From Caprimulgus europaeus (taxonomy: Eukaryota > Chordata > Aves > Caprimulgiformes > Caprimulgidae), in the NCBI GenBank assembly GCA_907165065.1, contig OU015532.1, positions 47,534,839 to 47,598,838 of the forward strand: a stretch of DNA of 64,000 nucleotides, in the 5' to 3' direction. Below the pieces are notes generated by a model, which was given only the letters and a program-made list of their open reading frames with translations, was not told where the DNA came from and made no database searches. Of the stretch, positions 24,210 to 34,458 are shown piece after piece; the stretch's first letter is position 1, and every line of letters starts with the position of its first letter. Both the position numbers and the translations under genes were made by a program.

Positions 24210-26534
24210 GATTTTGGAATCTATGGAATCTGGAAATTTTCCTAAAATCATTGGATTCCTACCTGCACAGTATAGATGGCTTACAGGAAAGTGGTGCAGT
24301 AAGAAAGACCTGGTGTTGGAAAGTCAAATCAAGCTTTCAGAAGAGAATACAAAACTCATTAACAACAACTAATGAGGGAAAACATGAAAACGTTTTTATA
24401 AGATGCAACAGTAGAGAAAGAGATTGTGAAACAACCTCTGTAGGGCAGATTATTTAATAGAGGGACAAACATGTCAGGGAAGTGATGGCTTTATCAAGTC
24501 CTGTTCCTTTCACCCGGGTCTTTTTGTCATTGTTGAGTGAAAAATGAGTGTATAAAACAGAGCAGCACGTTACTTTGCTTTGCCTGGCACGTGTGTTTAT
24601 GTATCTTGCATAGTGACATTTGCAAGCCAATGAACTTTGCAGAATAATGTAAATTGTTGCTTTTAAAGGGGAAGTTTGTGTAAACTTATGTTAATGCCAG
24701 GTTAATATAGCAGTTGTATTAACAAGGACAGAATTGCTTAAACACTAAGGAAATGAATGTAAAATTTATCTGGGTGATACATATTTATGAGGCACCTACA
24801 GCTGCATAACATGAGCTATATTTCTTTAGTTTAATAAGAAATGAGCAATTTCCTTCAGCAGAAATACATTTCTCAGACTTTCTTTATCGCAGGTCATTCA
24901 CCTGAACCCTCCTTTGCCTGCTGCATAAAATATTTACAGAATGTTTCTGTCTTTAATTCTTTTAGAGTATTTGTAACTCTTTTTTTCTGCCTAGTGTATA
25001 GAATCAGCAACATAAATCTAGCCAAAATAAAAGCTGTTACTGAAAGCGTAATGGCAAAGATGGGAAATCATAACCAGTTTTCCTGTGTCACCCCTTATAT
25101 CTACATCTTTTATCTTCATCTCCTTGTATCTTCTTATCTTGGGGGTGCCTGTAGGCTGTTATGAAGTGAAGATATGAAATACCTTATGACATCATTGACC
25201 CTACTCTTAGTCTGGATCTAAGCATCAGGCATAACCTCAAAGAAGTCTTTAGTCTGCAAGTTAGAGGTAGGCGAGACCAGCACACGCACACTTGGTTTGA
25301 CCCAAAAGCTGCAGTTAAGTTCACAAACTTTCCAATTCTCTATCAACCAAGTCCAGACTCAGAATCTTTTAGTGTTGGTTCCAACTCCACAATAAATAAT
25401 TGCTTTACTCACACAATATGTGCTTGACATTTCCTTCAGTGCCAGTTTTTGGTTCCCAGAGTTTCAGAGAAAAGGATAAAGAAACTCTATCTCATTTATG
25501 GCTGGATGTAATTTTGCTCTCTCCTTTCCAAAGTTCTCAAAGGCTATTTCACGCGTCCCTGAGGGGCCTAGCCTTGAGGAAAAGTTGTATCTGTTTTTTT
25601 CCAAGCTGTGTTTTACATCTTGTGGTGCTATCAACCAGTATATCAAGAGCATTACTGCACTTAACTTTCCTTATTTTCTCCTGACAATATCCTCAGGGTT
25701 GATAAATGGTGCTGCTTTCATGCAGAAGGCAAAGTATTTATTTGGATCCTATATAGAAGTTTATGAAATCATGACATTCTGCAACAGTGACTGGAAAAAC
25801 AAGCAAAGGTTATTACATCAGTTAACCCTTAGAGGAATGATTGCTGGTAGCTCTTCTGTCATTAACTCCTTGAGATCTGAAAATATATATATTACTAATA
25901 ATGACAAGATGCAGTTCAACAGTTTCCAGAGGAACATTTTTACTGGCATGCAAGCTAAAAATGTGATAATATTATATTATTAATAATATAATATTGATAA
26001 TATCATATCATTAATAAATAATGACAATATTATTATTATATTTAGTCTATATTTTTATTAGTCTAAAATGATGTATGTATTTCTGGAAGCAAATATAGAA
26101 GACCAATGTTGCTTATAGACAGTGTGAGCAGAGAGTTTAAAGCACAGAGAGAAACATAATCTTTCCGTCTCGCTCATTTCTATGCTGTACTTTTCTGTTT
26201 AAGCTTGGCTCAGGTAGGACCAGTATCTGGGGGATATTTATGCAAGGAATCACAAGGTGGGCTTTGGGGATTGTAAAGATTGGCTGCTTGCAGTAGTCTT
26301 TGAAACACTTTCCATTTAACTGCAGTTCTCGATTCTGGCTCCCACACAAAAATACCTAAGTTGGTAAGGCGCAGAAGGAGAAGCCGCAGTGAATGGCAAA
26401 GCCAGGAGCATTCTTTCAAAGCCCTGAGAAAACAGAGTCCTGTCAGTCCAACTCCCCACACAGCCCCGTGCTGGGGCTGCGACCTACCCCGCAGCCCAGC
26501 TTCCTGACTGCCTCTGCTCCTGAGACGCAGGGCT
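24210..26534. other. Non-coding stretch with one unexplained long frame and a palindrome
   Basis: No gene was recognised. The + strand has a 161-codon open frame at 25498-25983 without any motif I can name. A perfect 28-bp AT palindrome sits at 25968-25995, within a TAT/ATA-rich run that extends to about 26045. Confidence 0.5.
25968..25995. repeat. Perfect 28-bp AT-only palindrome
   Basis: The 14 bases of each arm pair exactly around the junction 25981/25982. The left arm begins AATATTATATTATT. It is followed by further ATAT-rich imperfect repeats to about 26045. Confidence 0.92.
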
Positions 26535-26720
26535 CCAGGCATTGGAAGGGGTTGCCCAGGGCAGTGGTGGAGTCCCCATCCCTGGAGGGATTGAAGAGTC
26601 GTGTAGACACAGTGCTGAGGGACATGGGTTAGTGGGGACTGGTCAGTGTTGGGTTCATGGTTGGACTCCATGAGCTCAAAGGGCTTTTCCAATCCAGGCC
26701 ATTCTGTCTCTGCTATTCCA
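26535..26720 (+). mobile_element. CR1 LINE 3' end, second subfamily
   Basis: A + strand CR1 tail of about 186 bp. It shows GGCATTGGAAGGGGTTGCCC, then TGGAGTCCCCATCCCTGGAG, then CGTGTAGACACAGTGCTGAG, then CACTGACC-type subfamily sequence (GGGGACTGGTCAGTG), and a decayed terminal repeat (TTCTGTCTCTGCTATTC). It is the same subfamily as 21402-21670 but in opposite orientation. Confidence 0.93.
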
Positions 26721-28287
26721 CAGCTGAGGAAATGGTGCTGATTACTGACTCGGTGCCAAAAGTATGTTTACTAACTGTTCGTCTCTGAGTATAACTGAAG
26801 TAGGAAATACGCTTTTAAATATATTTTATTATGTGCAGTAATTGGATTTCATATGATATGTCACCCAGGGGGTTATTTGTACATAAAAGGAGAGATGTTG
26901 AGCTCCATCTCTCTTATCGTGTGTGTTAATGAAATGAAACCACCGCAAATAAATTGATGTAATTTGCCAGCACACATAAATTTCCATATGTGGGTTGCTG
27001 AAGAGCAGATCGTGCTAACATGTACAGTTAAATAATGATCAAATACTACATTTTTGGATGGCCTTGGAGGAAGTACAAGTAATTAAACAGAGCCTTGAAT
27101 TATTTCTGAGCTATTTTGGGAAAGCTGCCACATTATGCATAATGTAGTGGTACATTCCTTACAAAATTCGATTCAATTATTGCTTCCAGAGTTGTTGTCA
27201 CTTTGGAGCCTACACCAGTAGTTCAGGTAATTCATATCAAAGAAGCTATTATGCCATATTCCTTCAGCAGCCATCTGTATCATGTGATGAGTTGATCCTC
27301 AGCTTTGCTTCTGTAAGACAAGTGGCAGCGTCAGTAAATTTGCTGGGAAAAATTCCCTGTGGCCATAGATTTGTTCAACCAAACAAATGGCCTTGCTTGG
27401 AGCAGCCAGCAGATGCTGTCATCTGTGCAACAGAACGATGCTTTTCTCTGCTGTAGCCCCCACTGATTGCAGCTCTGGCCATTGTAAATATATAGAGAGT
27501 AGCTATGCTGTGGTTATACAGTCCATCCACGTAAGCGCCAGCTGCGTGTGACTGTTAGTCTTTTTCTTCTGTTCCTCCATTTTGCTCTTCCTGATCCACC
27601 TTCTTCCTCCACCACACTCAGAATATGTCTATGCTACATGCTGGCGGATGGTTATTGATTGATTTATTTTGCTAGTGATTTCCTGCCGATGAATAATTCA
27701 TATGGCACATGGTTGTAGTTTTGCAAAGGTCTGGTTTGGCTGGAGTTTTACATCAGTGCCTCTGGCTTCCCTTTGCAACGACACCGGCTCTGTCCTGACC
27801 CAACTGCTGGAATTTTCAATATGAAATTAATAGCATGCCAAATCTTAAGCGGCTGTGATTGTAGAATAACAGCCAGCACTTTTAGCAGTAAACAGTGGGG
27901 TCTGTTTGCACCTGCAGGTTTATTTCCCTTGTTTTTAATAAATGTCTCTACCCACACTGAATGTCCCTAGCTGGCTGGTTTTCCAAATGTTAATAGAACC
28001 TTGCAGAGGAAAAGAGACTCTTAATTTTGTTAGTTTACTGTAATTTTTTTCATCAACCCTCTTAGCACTTATTTCATAACAGGAATAAAACTATAATTCA
28101 CCTCTCAGTGGCACAAATCTCCTGCCAACACAACAGAGATTCCACAAAGGAAACACCCGGTGTGGCTGTGCCCTTGACTCGTGGCGCATTGTGGCAGAGG
28201 CGATGCCTGGATATCGGGTGCTTGCCAATTCCTCTCCAGCAACTGTAAGCCTTTGGGGAACTGCCCTAGCTCTTCCAAACTGGAAAG

Positions 28288-28334
<47 letters not shown>

Positions 28335-28662
28335 CTGACTCATAGGAGTCAGGCACTGAGGTGAATGTGGCACACACAGCGGAGTTGGTAGCTGTTAGTG
28401 ATAACATACCCTGGGATTTACGGTTCAGTTTTATATTGTAAAACACAAGTGATCAAATTCACATATAATATAAATTAAAGCGTGAGCTGAAAGTCGAATC
28501 TAAGAGGAATTGAATGATTGGGATAAATATTGATAAAGAGCTGAAAGAATTAATAGATTGCACTAATTAAGCGCATGATCCAAGAAACACTGAATGCATG
28601 ACAGTTTCATGGAATGAAATTGACTCAGGATCAGTCTCTAAGAATGTCTTGGATCTGAGGGG
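26721..28662. other. Non-coding stretch, candidate conserved regulatory block
   Basis: No gene was recognised. About 26860-27960 is AT-rich, repeat-free and dense in TAAT, ATTA and octamer-like motifs, including the 16-bp palindrome ACATTATGCATAATGT at 27130-27145. This is typical of vertebrate conserved enhancers, but conservation cannot be tested here. A TA microsatellite follows at 28290-28333. Confidence 0.4.
28290..28333. repeat. TA microsatellite
   Basis: About 15 uninterrupted TA units are followed by TTATATTTATATAT. The run is self-complementary and could form a cruciform. Confidence 0.95.
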
Positions 28663-28918
28663 AAAATCATAAAACCATAGCATGGTTTGGGTTGGAAGGA
28701 ACATTTAAAAGTCATCTGGTCCAACCCCTGCAGTGACAGGGACATCTTCACCCAGATCAGGTTGCTCAGAGCCCCGTCCAGCCTGACCTTGAATGTCTTC
28801 AGGGACAGGGCTTTTATTACCTCTCTGGGCAACCTGGGCCAGGGTCTCCCCACCCTCAGCGTGAAACATTTCCTCCTTACATCTAGTCTGAATCTCCTTC
28901 TTTTAATTTAAAACCAGA
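28663..28918 (-). mobile_element. CR1 LINE 3' end, third subfamily
   Basis: A - strand CR1 tail with its 3' terminus near 28663 (AATCATAAAACCATAG on the + strand). The landmarks are GGTTTGGGTTGGAAGGAACA, CATCTGGTCCAACCCCTGCA, CCAGATCAGGTTGCTCAGAG and GCAACCTGGGCCAGGGTCTC. It stops at about 28918 after TTTAAAACCAGAAG. The CAGATCAGGTTGCTC block separates it from the other copies in the window. Confidence 0.93.
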
Positions 28919-28949
28919 AGAGTAGCAAATTCTATTTGTTAGATACTGA

Positions 28950-29639
28950 CTCCGAGGTAAAAGCGCCGGCAGCGAGGGCGCGGCCGCTGGCACAGGGCAG
29001 CCCGTGGGACCGGCCGCTGCCGAGGCCGCTGTGGCCGCACGCGCCCCCTCAGGGGTGAGCCTGCACAGCGCGTGCAGCGGCTCGCGGCAGCCGTTAGGCT
29101 GACACGGGCAACGGTCGTTGCCTTCCCTGAGGGACACACGGCTGTGGCTGACACGGGCAACGGTCATTGCCTTCCCTGAGGGACACACGGCTGTGGCTGA
29201 CACGGGCAGTGGTCATTGCCTTCCCTGAGGGACACAAGGCTGTGGCTGACACAGGCAGCGGTCGTTGCCTTCCCTGAGGGACACAAGGCTATGGCTGACA
29301 CAGGCAGCGGTCGTTGCCTTCCCTGAGGGACACACGGCTGTGGCTGCCACCCGCTGACAGAGGCAGTGGGCATCCCTGAAACAAAGGCAGCAGATGGAGA
29401 CTCCACAAGAAGCAGAGGATCTCCTACCCTCTTGCTGCCAAGCCAAAGGAGGAGACCTAAGAGACCGAGGGGAATGGAAACAGGTCCCTGCTCGGGGTGG
29501 CAGGTGGGTTCCCTCCAGACCTCCCTCACCCACCCAGCTGCCCTCACACAACAGGTATGGGGCTCTGGAAACTGAGGATCTGGCAAATGAAGTTGAAAAT
29601 CTAGACGAGGGTCCATCCAGGGGTTGCCTAAGGTGAACT
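28950..29639 (+). mobile_element. Probable CR1 5' region: GC-rich leader, tandem repeats and ORF1 start
   Basis: This block begins with about 150 bp that is very rich in CpG (about 22 CpG in 28951-29100). It continues with five 49-bp repeats (29101-29345). It then has an open frame (METPQEAEDLLPS..., 29394-29636) that ends in [16 protein letters not shown] and resembles the start of CR1 ORF1 as I remember it. It joins directly, with no gap, to a CR1 3' region at 29640 on the same strand. The order GC-rich leader, ORF1 start and 3' end is that of a full CR1 with everything between removed. Assignment as CR1 5' sequence is an inference. An alternative is an unrelated GC-rich minisatellite beside a truncated CR1. 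Confidence 0.55.
29101..29345 (+). repeat. 49-bp tandem repeat, five copies
   Basis: Units start at 29101, 29150, 29199, 29248 and 29297. Each starts GACACGGGCA or GACACAGGCA and contains TTGCCTTCCCTGAGGGACAC. Copies differ by only a few bases. In the first unit GGCAACG and CGTTGCC form a 7-bp inverted repeat around GT, and the other copies keep it partly. Because 49 is not a multiple of three, the repeats create overlapping open frames on the - strand (28883-29752) that should not be taken as genes. Confidence 0.93.
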
Positions 29640-30020
29640 GGAGTTGTTGAGCCTGAAGAAGAGGAGGCTGAGGGGAGACCTTCTCGCTCTCTACAACTCC
29701 CTGAAAGGAGGTTGTGGTAAGGTGGGTGTTGGTCTCTTCTCACAAATAACAAGTGCTAGGACAAGAGGGAACATCTTTAAGTAGCACCAGGGGAGGTTTA
29801 GGTTGGATATTAGGAAAAAATTCTTCACTGAAAGGATTGTCAAGTATTGGAACAGACTGCCCAGGGAGGTGGTGGAGTCACCTTCCCTGGAGGGATTTGA
29901 AGGACGTGTAGATGTGGTACTTGGGGACATGCTTTAGTGGTGAACGTGGCAATGCTGTTTTTACAGTTGGACTAGATGATTCTAATGTTTTTTTCCAACC
30001 AAATTATTCTATGATTCCTA
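29640..30020 (+). mobile_element. CR1 LINE 3' region
   Basis: This + strand CR1 3' part starts at GAGTTGTTGAGCCTGAAGAA. It passes through CTCTCTACAACTCCCTGAAA, GGTTTAGGTTGGATATTAGG, TTCTTCACTGAAAGGATTG, GGGAGGTGGTGGAGTCACC and GTTGGACTAGATGATTCTAA. It ends with AATTATTCTATGATTCC near 30020, the typical CR1 terminus. It is the same subfamily as the 20135-20490 copy and looks relatively young. Confidence 0.95.
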
Positions 30021-32477
30021 TTCTTATTCTCTAGTCAGTCTAAATACAAAGTAGAGATACTTTAAGCTTTCTGGTTCTTAACCAGCCATAAGCCATGGCA
30101 TGTATGTCTAGGGACCAAGCAGCATGCTGCCATACAGAGAATATCAGATATTCTTAGCTGTGGTCAGCCCTGACTCCACATGTCATTATTACACAAAAAT
30201 ACATTATCACCAGACTGTCAAAACTCCATCTATTGGGAAGTTGTTAAAATAATCCACTTTTGGTAGCATGGAGATCACACCTGGCTAATTAGAGCTTCTG
30301 ACCCCAGAACTTATGGTCAGACATCATCAGATCTCTCTTCATCAGCTGAAAACACTCTTTCATTAACTGACTGAGATTTGTTCTTTTAGTCAATTTTGTG
30401 CCTGATTAGGACATAAGAGGGGCTGACATGAGCTCATTCTCACATGCACACAGGTCAGAGGCTGAACATCAGGACACGTGCATCTTCTATAGCCAGACTG
30501 CCACTTGTGCTGGCTCCAGGCATTAGGAATTCACCAAGTATGTTTTACCCACTACGCTACACACACGGTAAGATTGAGAGAAATTTATATCATCAAGCCT
30601 GTTTTTTTCTTCCTCATCTAGAATAATGTTCCATAATTTATTCCAGAGATATGAAAGTATTGAAAAAATCCTGGCACAAAATACACTGTCATTATTTACA
30701 CACAGCACTCTTGAAGAAAAGAAATTAAATTAAGTAAAAGACAAAATGGAGACACTGATTTACGACAAAGCTATTTCACACATTAAACTTGTAAAGCATT
30801 AGCATCAATGTGAAACTAAAAGCCAGGGAGCTTTTAAAAGCGAGCTGAGTGTTTTGAGTAAGACATTTTTTTTGTGCCCATTATGTGAGATGAGAATAAA
30901 AAAATGGCTAAAGAAATTTTTCTGTATCCTTTTTAATGGCATAGTTGCTTAATGACAAAATATGAAGGAAAGAAGCTGTTTGGTGCAAGGATTAGGATTT
31001 TGCCTCCTATTTCATGTCAGTGTGTAAGACACACGAATTACAAATACTTGATGAGAAATAATACACAGTACAGTTATCCTGAGGCATCCATCAAACCCAA
31101 GTGGCAGAGTCATTTCTCAGGCAGCCCTGGATCACCGGCTGCTGCTTGCACACTCCTCCCTCCCTGCCCAGCACTGCTCTTTTAGGCAGCAACTGGGAAA
31201 TCTTGGGTGCCAAACTGCACCAGGCTGCATCGGAGCCTTTCCGTCGTCGCTCCATAGCGGGACCCAGCTCACGCAGCGCGCTCGTACGATGGAGGAACCC
31301 TCAGCCTAGCATCGCCCGCTGCGGCGCTTGGGTCTAGTCCCAGGCACTTTGCTTTAGTACCTTTACATAGGAGTGAATAAGAATCCTCTTGAGCCTTGCA
31401 TGAAGATTCAAGGTGGTTGATATTCAATATAAAACGTTTTGTCCTTTCCTAATTGAAAAGCCAGCTTCTAAGAAACTTGATTGTTACACTCCAGGAAAGG
31501 TTTGTGTTCCCGCAGACTTCGAGTACTTGTTTTATTAAACACATTCCTAATACATTTGTGCTGCTAGTACTTTTTAATTTTCAAAATTCATATGTCTCAT
31601 CTCAGGACTAACATCTCCTCGCCTCTGGAAATTGTTTATCACTAAACAAACATCATATTTTTCCATCTGAAAGGCAGTTTTACCGAGGGTGAAGATTTGC
31701 TGCTTCTAAATGACAGCGATAAACTGTTCATACAAAAACAGGAGCAGCGTGTCTTAGAATTTCAAGTAAATGGAACTTACATCCCCATAGAGAGACGAAT
31801 AAACTTTTTGCTTTATTGCCTTTTGACAAAGCTGTAGATACAAACAGACGTTTGCTGAGGCAGCAGAAAATGTTCCAGTTGAGTTCTGACGTATATAATA
31901 TTGCATTTGGTGCAACACACACAAGAGGTAATATTGCTTTCTCCCATTAAATATACATTGTAACTGTAACTAAATGTTCAAATGAGTCCTGTCATGCCAG
32001 AGCAAATGTAGAAATCATAGCGACTTGGTAAATTCTTGGTACATTGTCACACATGTGTGTTACTCCTCTTTCATACTGATCCTTATCATGAATTGAACTC
32101 TAAACATAATCTCTTACTTAATAAGTTCTCCTCTTGCCAGGCCTAACCAGTAATATCAATGTGCACTGCTCAAGACCATAAACAAATGAGAAACTCTCAG
32201 CTCATAAGTTCAGTAAGATATTAGTCAAAAAATGGTAATAAGGGACAATTTTAATACAAGTAATTTGGTGGATTGCTCAAATGGGAAAAAACCAGGAAAT
32301 TTGTAGGTGCTCATATGAGTTTTGATGGAGAAATATGGATTGAAATGTTCATAAGATCCAAAACCAGAGGCACAAATAATTTTACTACAACAAATAAAAG
32401 ATGATGTAACCCATCAGAGGATGGCATAACCATTTACCTTCTCCTGTGCTTGTTGGACTAACACAACCAAGTGTAAG
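30021..32477. other. Non-coding stretch with a small CpG cluster
   Basis: No gene was recognised. 31227-31332 contains about 14 CpG in roughly 105 bases, while the surrounding sequence is AT-rich and nearly CpG-free. Otherwise the sequence is single-copy and unremarkable. Confidence 0.5.
31227..31332. other. Isolated CpG cluster
   Basis: CpG-dense runs include CCGTCGTCGCTCC, CACGCAGCGCGCTCGTACGA and CATCGCCCGCTGCGGCGC. It is too short for a classical CpG island, and no promoter element or exon is evident beside it. Confidence 0.7.
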
Positions 32478-32900
32478 TGTCATGGTTTCACTAGGACACA
32501 GTTAATTTTCTTCTCAGTATCTAAAACAGCTGTGTGTTGGTTTCAGTGTGGGATTTGTTATGAGAAGAATGTTGATAACATGCTGATGTTTTTAGTTGTT
32601 GCTGGAAGTCCAAGGACTTTGTGTTTTGCTGGTCTGCAAGTGCAAAGGACTGGGAGGGGGGAAGCGCAGTAATTAGCAAACCCAAATTGGCATGTGGCTC
32701 TGCCAATGGGATAATCCATCTCCTGTCCCCCATGGGCAGGACATGACCCAGGGCTGAGCGGAAAGCTGGGGATTTTCTTGGGAATCACTCAGGCTCACTC
32801 TTGTGGGATTGTGATTTCGAGTTTGGAGTTCCTTTTCACTCCTCCAGGATGGCTATCCCGGAAGTTAAGTGGTTTGTGAGTTATTGTACTTCCTCCAATC
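32478..32900 (+). mobile_element. LTR, ERVL-type family, 3'-truncated
   Basis: The copy starts TGTCATGGTTTCACTAGGAC at 32478. It passes through TTGTGTTTTGCTGGTCTGCA, the subtype block CCTGTCCCCCATGGGCAGGA and GAGCGGAAAGCTGGGGATT. Similarity fades near 32880-32900 (TAAGTGGTTTGTGAG), leaving the last 170 bp or so missing. It belongs to the same subtype as 36263 and 40720. Confidence 0.85.
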
Positions 32901-33995
32901 TAGGCAAGAGTAATCTGTGTATTTTTGATAAACTTTTGCTAATTAAAATGGAAAATATTTCTGTCATTTAGAGATATATTATTCTAGTTTTTCACCTGCT
33001 TGCCAGCTTTCTGAAGGTCTAGATTTCTTGTTTTTCTCCAAGCAATTCCTTCTAGTGTCAAGTGATTGTGCAAGTTTTATTTTACATTTTCTGGCAATTT
33101 CTAACCTTCTTAATTATGGACAGAAGTTTAAAATGTGTCAAAAGCTACACCTAAATACTCAGAAGCTTGAAAAGAACAGAAGTAATCTAAAAACATACTT
33201 AGTTTTAAATGTTATTAGTTGTAAACCAAATTCATGCTTTATTCATGAAATCTTGAAAAAGCAAGTCTTCATACTGCTGCGTCTTATTTACTGTCAACAC
33301 TTCAGACCTCCTAGGAAATAAAAATGGCTCTTGGTCACCTTTAATTTCCTTTCTAGTCAGCTTTATTTCCATTGCATAAAGCCACGTTCAGAATGTTGTT
33401 TCTCAGTAAGCACAGATAAATGATAATCTGTCTATATAGCTATCTGTCTGTCTTTCTATCTGCATACACAGATATATATATAAAAGCAAACACACTCGTT
33501 TAACAAGCAGTGAAGAATCAATTAATTTTAATTGTATGAATTAAAATACCTTTTAATGTATTCTATTCCTACTCCAGAATGGCAGCATATGGAAACTATT
33601 TTCTATAGGCAACTAGTGTACAATATTAATATTAGTCAGGGTTATTTTGTATAACAGAATCACCAAACTACTGCAGTTTTGATAAACTAATTAATTGTGT
33701 ACTACAAAATTATAGTGAATTTTTGGGTAACTTGTGAAAAACTCAGATTTTTAAAGGTTTGACAATTCATAAACACTGGAGTTCTTTACTGTAAATCTTC
33801 ACAGAAGAATGTGTTGCATCTAATGAGAGACTAGGCCGGTAAAAATGGTGAAGTAGTCCTGTTCTGAAGTGAAAAGTCCTACTAAATGGAGAAAACAGTA
33901 ACTCTTCCTGGCTGTCTTTGCTATTGCTACCAAGGGCACGGCGTTATTATTGCATGCAGGGCCGAGAGCTTGGTTGTAAGTGTGAAATGTATGTC
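32901..33995. other. Non-coding AT-rich stretch
   Basis: No gene was recognised. An imperfect CTGT/CTAT microsatellite followed by a short TA run lies at about 33428-33484. A 97-codon open frame at 33028-33321 has no motif. Confidence 0.5.
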
Positions 33996-34047
33996 TCGTA
34001 GAATCCCAGAATGGTCTGGGTTGGCAGGGAGCATAAAGATCATCTGT
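33996..34047 (-). mobile_element. CR1 LINE 3'-terminal remnant
   Basis: About 52 bases match the last part of CR1 on the - strand. On the + strand they read TCGTAGAATCCCAGAATGG, then TCTGGGTTGGCAGGGAGCAT, then AAAGATCATCTG. Confidence 0.85.
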
Positions 34048-34378
34048 GCATCTCTAGGAAAGGAGAGATCCCGAAGGGCCTTGCTCACACGTGTATATGG
34101 CAGAAAGATTTATATGGCTGAATTATTGTATTGCTAATGGATATAATGGTCGTAAATCTGAATATTCCCACTCTCCTTTTTCATGTTTGGCCCTCACAGC
34201 TGCCGGTGTGAAGCCATGCCTGTTGGTAATGGGAGTGTTAAGGATTGATGCGCTAATTACACATAATTAATAATAATGAAAATGATGCTGAAATTCTCAT
34301 GTTTCTAATTATTAATGACTAATTATTGTCACCCGGAGCTAACATCAGAGATTTAAGGGTCACTCTCCTCTTTTACAG
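34048..34378. other. Candidate conserved intron flank, upstream of a possible exon
   Basis: 34240-34335 is dense in TAAT/ATTA motifs (ACATAATTAATAATAATGA, CTAATTATTAATGACTAATT). It then leads into the pyrimidine tract CTCTCCTCTTTTACAG at 34363-34378. Typical of developmental-gene non-coding elements, although conservation is not testable here. Confidence 0.4.
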
Positions 34379-34458
34379 GTTGCATCGAGCTGCCCTCCAA
34401 GCTCATCTAGCACACCTCCATCCACAGAAAAAAATACGCATTGAGGATCTTCTCTCAG
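34379..34458 (+). CDS. Candidate internal exon, gene not recognised
   Basis: The sequence shows a strong acceptor (CTCTCCTCTTTTACAG before 34379) and a good donor (CTCAG/GTATGA at 34458). The 80-base exon is open in one frame, starting at 34380, for 26 codons; this reading ends QKKIRIEDLLS. The other two frames have a TGA (34442-34444) and a TAG (34408-34410). A second usable acceptor (CACCTCCATCCACAG before 34428) would give a 31-base exon. It lies in AT-rich DNA full of TAAT motifs, as around exons of developmental genes. I do not recognise the peptide. It could also be a non-coding or UTR exon, or a chance pair of splice sites. No neighbouring exon of the same gene is certain. Confidence 0.42.

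Noticed and set aside
28883-29752. Long overlapping - strand open frames (up to 179 codons) with repeated SLREGND-like peptides
   Set aside because: They arise from the 49-bp tandem array and the antisense of CR1. The period of 49 shifts frame at each unit, so no real coding repeat is maintained.
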